Positions 1 to 7,763 of a DNA stretch of 64,000 nt are shown here, piece after piece (within the stretch, counting starts at the first letter, position 1; every line of letters starts with the position of its first letter). The notes under the pieces were generated by a model. It worked only from the letters and a program-made list of their open reading frames with translations. It searched no databases and was not told where the DNA came from. Source of the DNA: Microvirga pakistanensis (GTDB taxonomy: Bacteria; Pseudomonadota; Alphaproteobacteria; Rhizobiales; Beijerinckiaceae); contig NZ_SPJX01000673.1 of NCBI RefSeq assembly GCF_004458765.1, positions 1 through 64,000 on the forward strand, given 5' to 3'. The translations under genes were made by a program, and so were the position numbers.

Positions 1-383
1 TTGGGCTACCGGCCACCCGCACCCATGACAATGGAGGCGCTCACACAGCAGCTACCCACATCCGCAAGCATGCAGTAGGCTCTCAATGCGCCTGGTCCAA
101 AACCACGGTCAGGTCACCGTCGCTGGTATCCTACTAAAGGAAAATAAACGTGATCCCGGCCGATGTACTTCGAGCTCATGGTAGATAATCATCAACGGTC
201 CTTCCATGACATACTTTGTATGAGCCACTGTTCGCACCGCTGTTGGCATACCCTTAACGGCCGGCGTGGGGCACAGTAGCGGTACACTTCGCTATGAGTT
301 TCCCATGGTTCTAGAGCAGGTTGATCTTGCGCGAGCTTTCCCTGTAACTCCCGACGGATGCGCATCCATGATGCTCCCTCATC
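1..383. other. Left-end stretch without a recognisable gene
   Basis: No open frame here has codon usage or a motif I recognise on either strand, and I see no RNA gene or terminator. The stretch runs directly into a decayed permease fragment, so it is probably part of the same degraded, recombined region. Confidence 0.5.
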
Positions 384-674
384 CTTAGTCTTGCCGCAAA
401 ACGCTTAGCAGTGGCATTCGTAACGCTGCTCTTCGTTGCGTTCGCGATTTTCTTTGCGACCGAGATGCTGCCGGGCGATGTAGCGGAGATCCTCTTGGGG
501 CAGGCCGCCACGCCCGAGGCGGTGGCTGGGCTGCGTTCCGCCATGCACCTCGATCAGCCAGCCTTCGTCCGCTTCATCTACTAGCTCGGCGACCTGTTCG
601 CCGGCGATCTCGGCGTCTCCTATGTCAACAAGATGCCGATCAGTGATCTTATTGGCGGCCGGCTGGTCAACTCA
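384..674 (+). pseudogene. N-terminal remnant of a peptide-type ABC transporter permease (DppB/GsiC family)
   Basis: Read in the frame containing the GTG at 411, this stretch encodes the first transmembrane helix and the start of the periplasmic loop of a family-5 peptide permease: a hydrophobic run, then EMLPGDVAEILLGQ, a segment resembling the conserved LRxxLxLDxP motif, and GDLGVSYVNKMPISDLI. The frame has no convincing start codon (a TGA lies upstream at 369), contains an in-frame TAG at 582-584 where a Trp would be expected, and loses all similarity after about 674. Roughly the first 95 of about 310 residues remain. The downstream sequence switches abruptly to the tail of ahpC in another frame, so this is a recombination scar and not a functional gene. 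Confidence 0.7.
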
Positions 675-684
675 TCGGCTTCCC

Positions 685-930
685 ATTTGGCAGTTCGCCG
701 ACACGAACGGTTCGCTGGTCGACGGCCTTGGCGTCCGCTCGCCGGATGGCGTTGCCTATCGCTATACCTTCGTGGTCGATCCGGATAACACCATCCAGCA
801 CGTGTATGCGACCAACCTCAATGTCGGCCGCAATCCCAAGAACACCCTGCGCGTCCTCGACGCCCTGCAGACCGACGAGCTCTGCCCGTGCAACCGCGAG
901 GTTGGCGGCGAGACCCTGAAGGCAGCCTGA
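685..930 (+). pseudogene. ahpC: C-terminal fragment of alkyl hydroperoxide reductase AhpC
   Basis: From about the codons for FADTNGSLVDGL onward the frame ending at 930 matches the last 75-80 residues of the AhpC peroxiredoxin partnered with AhpD in actinobacteria and many alphaproteobacteria: the FVVDP strand, VGRNPKNTLRVLDALQ and the C-terminal DELCPCN that carries the resolving cysteines. The N-terminal two thirds, including the peroxidatic cysteine region, is missing and replaced by the permease fragment. An open frame from ATG 622 runs through the junction but its first 20 codons are out-of-frame permease sequence, so no working peroxiredoxin can be made. It sits 9 bp before ahpD, the normal ahpCD order, so the junction deletion probably removed the native promoter too. 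Confidence 0.8.
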
Positions 931-939
931 GGAAAGCCC

Positions 940-1485
940 ATGTTGATCGAGAGCCTCAAGGAGAAACTGCCGGCCTTCGCGAAGGACGTGCGCCTCAACC
1001 TGTCTTCGCTCGCATCCGACGAGACACTGTCGGATCAGCGCAAGTACGGACTCTTCGTCGCCTGCGGGCTCGCGACCCGCAATTCAGTCGTTGCGGGCGC
1101 CCTGGAAACCGAGGCGAAGGCCCATCTTTCGCCCGAGGCTCTCGATGCCGCCCGCGCGGCCGCGTCGATCATGGCGATGAACAATGTCTATTACCGCTTC
1201 ATGCACTTAGCCTCGAACAAGGAATACGGATCGATGCCAGCGCGGTTGCGCATGAATGTCATCGCCAACCCCGGCGTCGACAAGATCGATTTCGAGTTGT
1301 GGTCACTGGCAGTCTCGGCCATCAACGGCTGCGGTCTGTGCATCGACAGCCATGAGAAGGTTCTGCGCGAGGCTGGCGTGAGCGCCGCCGAGATCCAGAC
1401 GGCCGTCCGCTTCGCGGCCGTGATCCAGTCGGCAGCGGTTGCCCTCGAGGCGGTGGGAACACCCTCCCTGATTGCTGCTGAGTAG
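940..1485 (+). CDS. ahpD: Alkyl hydroperoxidase AhpD
   Basis: The 181-residue product has the length and fold signature of AhpD, a small alpha-helical CxxC oxidoreductase that in Mycobacterium recycles AhpC with lipoamide. The catalytic pair is visible in NGCGLCIDSHEK: Cys131 and Cys134 with His138, at essentially the same numbering as the characterised enzyme. The start ATG follows a GAGGAAAGC-type ribosome site. The gene is intact although its partner ahpC immediately upstream is reduced to a C-terminal fragment, so AhpD has either lost its partner, uses another peroxiredoxin, or is itself on the way to decay. The ORF is followed by a strong terminator at 1724. Confidence 0.9.
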   Translation: MLIESLKEKLPAFAKDVRLNLSSLASDETLSDQRKYGLFVACGLATRNSVVAGALETEAKAHLSPEALDAARAAASIMAMNNVYYRFMHLASNKEYGSMPARLRMNVIANPGVDKIDFELWSLAVSAINGCGLCIDSHEKVLREAGVSAAEIQTAVRFAAVIQSAAVALEAVGTPSLIAAE

Positions 1486-1800
1486 ATCGATTTGCTCCAT
1501 CCCGTAAAGGTCGGTTAGCGCAGTCTGGCAGCGGCATTCAGCAAGGCAGAGTATGCGCTAAATGCAGCCCTTTCATGAGGCATGCTGCATTGCAAATAAG
1601 TCGAATGCAGCCGATATAGGCATTGGCTGATTTCAACGCGGCACCGCTTTTTCTTCCTCCCGGCGTTGCCGTGTCGGCCGTTCCCTCTGGAAGGTTTTGA
1701 CGTTTTGTCGGACCTCACTTCATGCCGGGCCTTTGGCCCGGCTTTTTTCTAGGACGGCAAAGACAGCTGTCTGGTAGATTGGCGCGATGGAGGTCTTCTG
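1486..1800. other. Intergenic stretch between ahpD and the first IS6 element
   Basis: No gene is apparent. The only clear signal is the terminator at 1724-1748, about 240 bases after ahpD; the region between may be degraded sequence. Confidence 0.5.
1724..1748 (+). terminator. Rho-independent terminator
   Basis: A perfect 8-bp stem GCCGGGCC/GGCCCGGC (1724-1731 with 1735-1742) closes a TTT loop and is followed by six T residues. It would end rightward transcription from ahpD before the IS element. Confidence 0.85.
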
Positions 1801-2613
1801 GGCATCGTTGCATTAATCTTGGCGGTATAGGGAGGGGCAGCTATGTGAGGAGCTGTCCTGTTGTCTCTGTTCAAGCGCCGTCGCTTTCCCGTCGAGATCA
1901 TCCTGCTGTGCGTGCGCTGGTACTGCAAGTACGGGATCAGCTGCCGTGATCTCGCTGAGATGACGCAGGAGCGTGGTGTGGAGGTCAACCCGTCCACCAT
2001 CTTCCGCTGGGTTCAACGCTATGCGCCAGAGATTGAGAAGAGGATCCGTCAGTATCAAGGACCTCGCTCAGGCTCTTGGCGTGTGGATGAAACTTATGTG
2101 CGGGTGGGCGAGCGATGGAAATACCTTTTCCGGGCCGTCGACAAGCACGGTCAGTTGATCGACTTCATGCTGTCAGACCGCCGCAACACCCGAGCCGCTT
2201 ATCACTTCTTGCGCAAAGCCCCCAAGACAATGAGCGACTGTCCTCACTCATCCATCACGACCGACAAACTGGCATCTTATCCGAGGTTGTTCCGGCGCTT
2301 GCAACGAGAGGGTCACTTGGCACACAACGTCGAGCACCGGACATCGAAATATCTCAACAACATTATCGAAGCCGATCACGGTGCGCTCAAGCGCGTGATC
2401 CGGCCGACCCGCGGCTTTCAGAGGATGAGAACGGCCTCCGCGACCCTGAAAGGCTTCGAAGTGACGCACATGATCCGCCGGGGCCATTGCATCCTGAGGA
2501 AGTCAGGCACGGCAGGCGAAATCTGTCTGGTCAATCAGCCCTTCGGTCTTGCTGCCTGAGCGGCCCATTCGACTGGGTTCGTTGTGTCGTTTCCAAGTTA
2601 CTGCAACGGAACC
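1801..2613 (+). mobile_element. IS6-family insertion sequence (copy A)
   Basis: The 813-bp element is bounded by imperfect 17-bp inverted repeats: GGCATCGTTGCATTAAT at 1801 and, on the other strand from 2613, GGTTCCGTTGCAGTAAC (12 of 17 match, including the CGTTGCA core typical of IS6-family ends). It contains one transposase gene filling most of its length. No 8-bp target duplication is visible in the flanks (GTCTTCTG left, TCAGTAGG right), which fits a replicative event followed by recombination or deletion. Its right end cuts a GNAT acetyltransferase gene. Confidence 0.8.
1861..2559 (+). CDS. IS6-family DDE transposase
   Basis: The 232-residue protein is a complete IS6/IS26-type transposase. 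It begins with a helix-turn-helix-like segment (CRDLAEMTQERGVEVNPSTI), and the catalytic triad is visible: Asp76 in WRVDETYV, Asp135 in ITTDKLASYP and Glu170 in IIEADHGALK, with the 58- and 34-residue spacings normal for the family. The start is the TTG at 1861, preceded by GAGGAGC; the nearest upstream ATG (1843) runs straight into a stop. The frame is uninterrupted, so the element may still be active. It is clearly different in sequence from the transposases at 11432 and 24576. Confidence 0.9.
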   Translation: MSLFKRRRFPVEIILLCVRWYCKYGISCRDLAEMTQERGVEVNPSTIFRWVQRYAPEIEKRIRQYQGPRSGSWRVDETYVRVGERWKYLFRAVDKHGQLIDFMLSDRRNTRAAYHFLRKAPKTMSDCPHSSITTDKLASYPRLFRRLQREGHLAHNVEHRTSKYLNNIIEADHGALKRVIRPTRGFQRMRTASATLKGFEVTHMIRRGHCILRKSGTAGEICLVNQPFGLAA

Positions 2614-2717
2614 TCAGTAGGACAGTGCGGCCAACTTGCCTGAGCGGAAAGGCGGTGTGCCTCGGGGATATGTTGGGTTTCAAGTTCGATCAGATTGACC
2701 GCAGGTGTGGCTTGCAT
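2614..2717 (-). pseudogene. 5' fragment of a GNAT-family acetyltransferase, cut by IS6 copy A
   Basis: On the minus strand a good ribosome site (AAGGAG) precedes an ATG at 2717 and a reading frame beginning MQATPAVNLIELE and containing IPEAHRLSAQASWPH, which resembles the first beta strand and helix of GNAT acyltransferases that continue with a P-H-R-x-E-D-W motif. The similarity ends exactly at the right end of IS6 copy A (2613), after about 34 codons. The rest of the gene is not found on the other side of the IS, so an adjacent deletion has occurred. Recognition is from a short stretch only. Confidence 0.5.
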
Positions 2718-2838
2718 GTCCGTCTCCTTGGGTGAGGGATCATGCGATGCCCAGCGACGGCACAGGTACCGCAGTACGGGCTGCAATCAGCATCATATGC
2801 CGATTGCAGCCCCGCAACAAAACCGGATTGCGCCGAAA

Positions 2839-3765
2839 CTAATAGCCCCTGGCCGGATCGACCAGCCCGGTAACTGGCTGGCCCGCACGGTGACGGCGGA
2901 TGTTTTCGACCGTCGCCTCGGCCGCGGTTTCGGCCCGCGAATGTCCTGCAACATGCGGGGTCAGGATTACGCGCGGATGTGACCACAGCGGACTTTCAGC
3001 GGGCAGAGGCTCGGGATTGGTCACATCGACGAAGGCGCCCGAAAGCTGGCCCCGGTTCAGCGCATCCAGCAGCGCCTGTTGATCCATGTGCCCACCGCGC
3101 CCGGCTTGCACCAGGGCTGCACCTCTCGGCAGTCTGCCGAACAGATCGGCGTTCAGGATGCCGCGCGTGGCATCGGTCAGGGGTAGCAAGCAGACCAGAA
3201 TATCGGTCTCGGTCAGCATGGCATTCAGCCCGTCCGCGCCGTGGTGGCAATTGATGCCCGCAATGTCCTTAGGTGTGCGGCTCCAGCCCGAGATCTGGAA
3301 GCCGAAGGAGCGCAGCGCCTCGGCCACGGTGCTGCCCAGCTGGCCCAGACCCAGAATCCCTACCCGACGCTGGTCGGCCCAGACGAAGTCGCGGGCTTTC
3401 CAGATTTTCTTTCGCTGCTGCTCCAGAAACGCGGGCAGATCGCGATGCAGGGCCAGCACCGCCATCACGACGTAATCGCGCACCATCGCGGTGACGCCAC
3501 TTTCGACCATGCGCACCAGCCGCGCCTTGGGCGGCAGTTCGGCGTTGATGACCTGATCGATGCCGGCGCCGGTCGAGAAGATTAGTTCAACATTGGGGTA
3601 GCGCGTCGCCAGATCGCTAGGAAAGTCCCACGTCATCAGATAACGCACCTGTGCCGGGTCCACCTCATCGGCGTCGCTGACGAACGGCAGATCGGGCAGA
3701 TTACACGCAAAGATCTTGCGGAATGCCTCGACGCGTTTGGGATAGGAAAGAATAAGAAAGGCCAT
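2839..3765 (-). CDS. D-2-hydroxyacid dehydrogenase, glyoxylate/hydroxypyruvate reductase A-like
   Basis: The 308-residue protein matches the GhrA branch of NAD(P)H-dependent 2-hydroxyacid dehydrogenases, cytosolic enzymes that reduce glyoxylate or hydroxypyruvate. The Rossmann motif GLGQLG is near residue 140, and the catalytic residues of the family are visible in order: Arg in QAGRGGHMD, Glu in DVTNPEPLP and His in LTPHVAGHS. Length is normal. It is the last gene of a leftward operon, 51 bp after a FAD oxidoreductase. Because N-demethylating or glycine-cleaving flavin oxidases can release glyoxylate, the pairing suggests that this enzyme removes a 2-oxoacid formed by its neighbour; this is inference. 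Confidence 0.85.
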   Translation of the reverse strand: MAFLILSYPKRVEAFRKIFACNLPDLPFVSDADEVDPAQVRYLMTWDFPSDLATRYPNVELIFSTGAGIDQVINAELPPKARLVRMVESGVTAMVRDYVVMAVLALHRDLPAFLEQQRKKIWKARDFVWADQRRVGILGLGQLGSTVAEALRSFGFQISGWSRTPKDIAGINCHHGADGLNAMLTETDILVCLLPLTDATRGILNADLFGRLPRGAALVQAGRGGHMDQQALLDALNRGQLSGAFVDVTNPEPLPAESPLWSHPRVILTPHVAGHSRAETAAEATVENIRRHRAGQPVTGLVDPARGY

Positions 3766-3816
3766 GAAGCATCCTGTCCGTGAAAACGTCCCGGCGTGAG
3801 CCTGGACTGTGCCGGT

Positions 3817-5124
3817 TCAGCGGGTTGCGCGCGCCAGTGCCATGCGGTCGCGCAGGCGATAGCCCTGGATTATGGCAGGCATGAAGTAGGGCTTGCCGTT
3901 ATAGAAGGGCACAAAGGCGGGCGGGCGGAAGTCGAATGCTGTCTTGCCTTTGTCATCGCCCAGCAGTTTCAGCGCGGCGCGGCTGCCCAGCCATGGCGCC
4001 CAGACCACGCCCGATCCACAGAATCCGGTCGCATAGGTTAGGCCCTTGTGCTCGAACAGACGGGGGACCATGTCGCGATTCATGGCGACGTTGCCGAACC
4101 AGCTGTGGCTGAGCGCCACGTTCTCAAGCTCAGGGAAGATTCGCAGCAGACCCTTGCGGATCAGCCGCGTGGGCCCCGTTGGATCGTCGTTCGAGGACGC
4201 GTCGCGCCCGCCCAGCAAAATGCGCGTGCCATCGGGCGAGGGCCGGAAGTAGTGCCCCAGGATCAACCCTTCGCTATACATCATCCGGCTTGGCATCAGC
4301 CGGCCCATGACTTCAGACGACAGACTCTCGGTCACGATGATGCGGCTGCGGACCGGAATCAGGCGACGGCGCAGCCACGGGTTGGCACCGTCGGTATAGC
4401 CGTTAGTGCAGACCAGGACTTGACGCGCCTGAATAACCCCAGCTGAGGTCGTGATCTTGTGCCCATTGGTTTCGGCGTCGATGGACTGGACCGCCACACC
4501 CGAATGAACGCTTGCGCCCGCCGCCAGCGCCACGCGCAGAATCTCGAAATGGAGCTTCGCCGGATGAACGCCGCCGATATCCTTGCGGACATAGCCGCCA
4601 CGATAATAGTCGCTGCCGATATAGTTGCGCTGTTCGGACTGTGGCACGGCATATGCTTCGATCCCCAGCTTGCGCTGCAGCGCCTCGGCGCTGCGGGCAT
4701 AGCTTTCGTACTGCTCGGCCCCGATGGCACCGCCAAACTTTCCGACCAGCTGAAAATCGCAGTCCAGCCGCTCGGACCGGATGAAGTCATACAGAAAGTC
4801 GCGGGCGATCTTGCCTTCGAGTTCAATCGCTAGCGCCCGATCCTCACCAAAGCGGCGCGTCAGGTCGGCAAAGCTGGGGCGGATATTGCCGCTGGTGATC
4901 CCGCCATTGCGAGACGACGCACCCTCGCCAGGGTTCATCTTATCCAGCACAGTCACCGACCGACCGGCGCGGGCCAGCATGATTGCTGCCGTCAGCCCGG
5001 CGTAGCCGGCGCCCACGACGACGACGTCGGCCTGCTTTGTCAGAGGCTGCAAAGGCAAGGGCCTGACCGGGGCCGCTTCCCACCAGTACGGAGTGTTCTT
5101 GCACGGGATTTTTGACTGCTGCAT
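3817..5124 (-). CDS. FAD-dependent amine/amino-acid oxidoreductase (DAO family, PuuB-like)
   Basis: The 435-residue protein is a DAO-fold flavoprotein. It starts with an about 30-residue lead containing PYWWEAAP, then the FAD-binding VVVGAGYAGLTAAIMLARAG, the ASSRNGG segment typical of gamma-glutamylputrescine oxidase and related enzymes, and a C-terminal FCGSGVVWAPWLGS that contacts the isoalloxazine ring. The family oxidises secondary amines or amino groups to imines with release of aldehyde or oxoacid. It follows the XRE-cupin regulator by 27 bp and precedes the GhrA-like reductase, and faces a divergent peptide-type ABC transporter. The substrate cannot be told from sequence; a polyamine, N-substituted glycine or opine-like compound would fit. 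Confidence 0.85.
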   Translation of the reverse strand: MQQSKIPCKNTPYWWEAAPVRPLPLQPLTKQADVVVVGAGYAGLTAAIMLARAGRSVTVLDKMNPGEGASSRNGGITSGNIRPSFADLTRRFGEDRALAIELEGKIARDFLYDFIRSERLDCDFQLVGKFGGAIGAEQYESYARSAEALQRKLGIEAYAVPQSEQRNYIGSDYYRGGYVRKDIGGVHPAKLHFEILRVALAAGASVHSGVAVQSIDAETNGHKITTSAGVIQARQVLVCTNGYTDGANPWLRRRLIPVRSRIIVTESLSSEVMGRLMPSRMMYSEGLILGHYFRPSPDGTRILLGGRDASSNDDPTGPTRLIRKGLLRIFPELENVALSHSWFGNVAMNRDMVPRLFEHKGLTYATGFCGSGVVWAPWLGSRAALKLLGDDKGKTAFDFRPPAFVPFYNGKPYFMPAIIQGYRLRDRMALARATR

Positions 5125-5151
5125 TTTCTTCGCTTTCGAATCGTTATCATC

Positions 5152-5832
5152 TTAAAGATGGCGGTCGAACTGGACCGCGCTGATGATCCACAACACCTCG
5201 GCGGGTTCAGCGCTGACGTTGCGCAGGCTGTGCGGGCGGACGCTGTCAAAGACAAAGCTGTCCCCCGGCTCAAGCGCGACTGCTTGATCGTCGACGTTCA
5301 GGATGACGTTGCCCGACATGACAAGCCCGCCTTTCTCGGCAGGATAGCTTAGTGCGCGTCCGCCGGACTCGCCGCCCGGCTCGATATGAATGATCATGAT
5401 CTGCATATTACGCTGATCCGTCGGCGTCAGAAGCTCCTTGCGCAGCGCACCAAGTTCGATCACAGGCCGGTTCTTTCGACGGCGGACGAATTCGGGTTCG
5501 GCGCTGCCCGTCAGCTCGTCTTTGGTCTCGCCAAACAGTTCCTGCATTGACACATTCAGGGCGCGCCGCAAGGCCGTCAGCAGCCGAACCGAGGGATTGG
5601 CAAGGCCGCGCTCGACTTGGCTGATCATTCCGACAGATACGCCTGACGCTTCGGCTAGCATCTTCAGCGACATCCCTTTCTGATTGCGCAGGTGTCGTAG
5701 TCTAGCACCGACCGATTGTTCGGCGGGCTCGCGCACTGCATCTTTGGGAACCAAGGTAGCCAATTGTCCGCCCTCCATAATTTCGGTCTTCTCATTTGAG
5801 GCTTGGGACGTAAACAGCTCACGAACCTTCAT
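5152..5832 (-). CDS. XRE-family regulator with C-terminal cupin domain
   Basis: The 226-residue protein has an N-terminal extension of about 40 residues, a helix-turn-helix (ARLRHLRNQKGMSLKMLAE, then VSVGMISQVERGLANPS) around residues 43-100, and a cupin sensor domain containing AEKGGLVMSGNVILNV and LEPGDSFVFDSVRPHSLRN. This architecture is that of PuuR and similar repressors, in which the cupin pocket senses the catabolic substrate. It heads a leftward operon with the FAD oxidoreductase and is divergent from the ABC transporter, so it very probably controls both through the AT-rich intergenic region. ATG 5832 is the longest start; an internal ATG near 5778 is an alternative that would shorten the extension. 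Confidence 0.85.
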   Translation of the reverse strand: MKVRELFTSQASNEKTEIMEGGQLATLVPKDAVREPAEQSVGARLRHLRNQKGMSLKMLAEASGVSVGMISQVERGLANPSVRLLTALRRALNVSMQELFGETKDELTGSAEPEFVRRRKNRPVIELGALRKELLTPTDQRNMQIMIIHIEPGGESGGRALSYPAEKGGLVMSGNVILNVDDQAVALEPGDSFVFDSVRPHSLRNVSAEPAEVLWIISAVQFDRHL

Positions 5833-5865
5833 TATTATGATTTTATACCAGTTTTTTAAAACTTC

Positions 5866-5943
5866 AAAGCAGATTCGTTAACTGCTATAACAATTCAAAA
5901 ATGTCACTTTAACTGCTGATTGCTCTTACTTATCAGCTAGTTA
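5866..5943. promoter_or_regulatory. Candidate operator region between divergent operons
   Basis: The 235-bp AT-rich gap holds the direct repeat TTAACTGCT at 5878-5886 and 5909-5917, 31 bp apart (about three helical turns), and an inverted repeat AACTGCTGAT (5911-5920) with ATCAGCTAGTT (5932-5942, one extra base). A further AGCAG-N9-CTGCT symmetry overlaps the first copy. The arrangement suits cooperative binding of the XRE-cupin protein encoded next to it. Positions are seen; the assignment to that regulator is inference. Confidence 0.5.
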
Positions 5944-6067
5944 TCGTCAGTTCTGCGCTGATGTTCCGATTCTTATCCGGTTCTTAGCAGTCAGGCCATC
6001 CAAAGCTGTTGTTAAAAAATTCAATATATGTTTTCTTCAGTGAACAATCTGCAACACAGGAGGCATC

Positions 6068-7711
6068 ATGATTTCGGCACCTGCATCGCCAGCGGCCGCG
6101 CATGAAGCTGCCCTCTCGATTAACAGTCTGACCGTCAGCCTGCCCAAGGGAATGGAGCGCGGGCATGCTGTTCGAGACATTTCGTTCGACCTTATCCCCG
6201 GCCAGATTCTCTGCATCATTGGGGAGTCAGGCTCGGGCAAGTCGGTTACGGCGAATGCCATCATGGGCCTGCTGCCGGCCAGCATTCGCGTGACGAGCGG
6301 TGCGATCCGTGTCGGCGCAACCGACATCATGTCCATAGAACGGTCTGAACTTCGCGATATGCGCGGACGCATCGTTTCGATGATCTTCCAGGATCCGCTA
6401 TCGGCTCTAAACCCGCTGATGACGGTGGGCGCACAAATCGTCGAAGTAATGACCTCTCATGGGGTGGGTACCCCGTCGGAACGCCGAGCGCGCGCTATTG
6501 AGTTGTTAACGGAGGTTGGCCTGCCCGAGCCTTCGGTCATGTTCAACCAGTATCCCTTCCGCCTGTCAGGCGGCCAGCGGCAGCGCGTGATGATTGCGAT
6601 GGCGCTGGCGCTTGAACCGTCGGTCCTGATTGCGGACGAGCCGACGACCGCGCTAGACGTGACGACACAGGCGCAGATTCTGAAGCTGATCCGCGACATT
6701 CAGCGTCGCAAGAATATGAGTGTGATGTTCATCACCCATGATTTCGGCGTCGTGGCCGAAATCGCCGACAGCGTCGTGGTCATGGAAAAGGGCAGCATCG
6801 TCGAACAAGGCGGCGCCGAACAGGTGCTGAAGAACCCGTCGCACCCCTATACCAAGCGCCTGATCGCGTCTGTGCCACATATGATCGGGCAAGACCGCAC
6901 GCCACTTTCGGCCTCGGGAGCCGAGCCGATCCTACGGGTGCAAAATCTGGTCAAGACTTACCGCAGCGGCAGCCGCCTGTTCGGTCGGGAACGCGTGGTT
7001 CAGGCCGTCAACGACGTGTCCTTCGATCTTCTGCCCGGTCGCACCCTCGGCGTCGTGGGCGAAAGCGGTTCGGGCAAGTCGTCGCTGGGGCGGCTGCTGC
7101 TCAAGCTGATGAACAGCGACAGCGGCAAGATCATCTTCGAAGGGCAGGATATCGCCTCGATGCCGGAGGAGAAGTTCCGTGCCCTGCGGCCCAAGCTTCA
7201 GATGATTTTTCAAGACCCGTTCGCATCGCTGAACCCACGTTCGACCATCGGCCACATCCTGACAGTCGGCCCCTGCGCGCACGGCGTGCCCTATGAGAAG
7301 GCTAAGGCCGATGCTCAAGCGCTGCTGAAGCAAGTTGGTCTGGATGCGGGTGCCTTCGGCCGGTATCCGCACGAATTCTCCGGCGGACAGCGTCAGCGCG
7401 TCGGCATCGCGCGGGCGCTGATGTTCAAACCGAAGCTGCTGGTAGCAGACGAATCCGTCTCGGCACTGGACGTGTCGATCCAGGCGCAGATCTTGAAACT
7501 GCTGGAACAGATCCAGCGCGATACCGGGGTTTCGATGGTCTTCATTACGCACGATCTGCGCGTGGCGTCCCAGATCTGCGACGAGATCGCCGTGATGCAA
7601 AAGGGCAAGATTGTCGAACGCGGGCCGCCCTCGCGCATCTTCTTGAACCCGCAATCCGCTTACACACGTGAGCTGGTAGCAGCAATTCCGGGGGAAAAGC
7701 CAGGCGTTTGA
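6068..7711 (+). CDS. Peptide-type ABC transporter, fused dual ATP-binding protein
   Basis: The 547-residue protein contains two complete ABC cassettes in tandem. The first has Walker A GESGSGKS (about residues 52-59), signature LSGGQRQRVMIAMAL and Walker B VLIADEPTTALD; the second has Walker A GESGSGKS (about 331-338), signature FSGGQRQRVGIARAL and LLVADESVSALD. In the second Walker B the usual Glu-Pro reads ES, so the catalytic Glu is kept. Each half ends with the oligopeptide-transporter C-terminal extension (NPSHPYTKRL, NPQSAYTREL). This is the DppD-DppF fusion seen in GsiA. It begins a four-gene operon in the order ATPase, binding protein, permease, permease, the same as gsiABCD. The start follows ACAGGAGGC. 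Confidence 0.92.
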   Translation: MISAPASPAAAHEAALSINSLTVSLPKGMERGHAVRDISFDLIPGQILCIIGESGSGKSVTANAIMGLLPASIRVTSGAIRVGATDIMSIERSELRDMRGRIVSMIFQDPLSALNPLMTVGAQIVEVMTSHGVGTPSERRARAIELLTEVGLPEPSVMFNQYPFRLSGGQRQRVMIAMALALEPSVLIADEPTTALDVTTQAQILKLIRDIQRRKNMSVMFITHDFGVVAEIADSVVVMEKGSIVEQGGAEQVLKNPSHPYTKRLIASVPHMIGQDRTPLSASGAEPILRVQNLVKTYRSGSRLFGRERVVQAVNDVSFDLLPGRTLGVVGESGSGKSSLGRLLLKLMNSDSGKIIFEGQDIASMPEEKFRALRPKLQMIFQDPFASLNPRSTIGHILTVGPCAHGVPYEKAKADAQALLKQVGLDAGAFGRYPHEFSGGQRQRVGIARALMFKPKLLVADESVSALDVSIQAQILKLLEQIQRDTGVSMVFITHDLRVASQICDEIAVMQKGKIVERGPPSRIFLNPQSAYTRELVAAIPGEKPGV

Positions 7712-7763
7712 ACCCACCAGCTCTTTCTTTCGTAACTTCTCTAACAACAACAGGGGAACAGCA

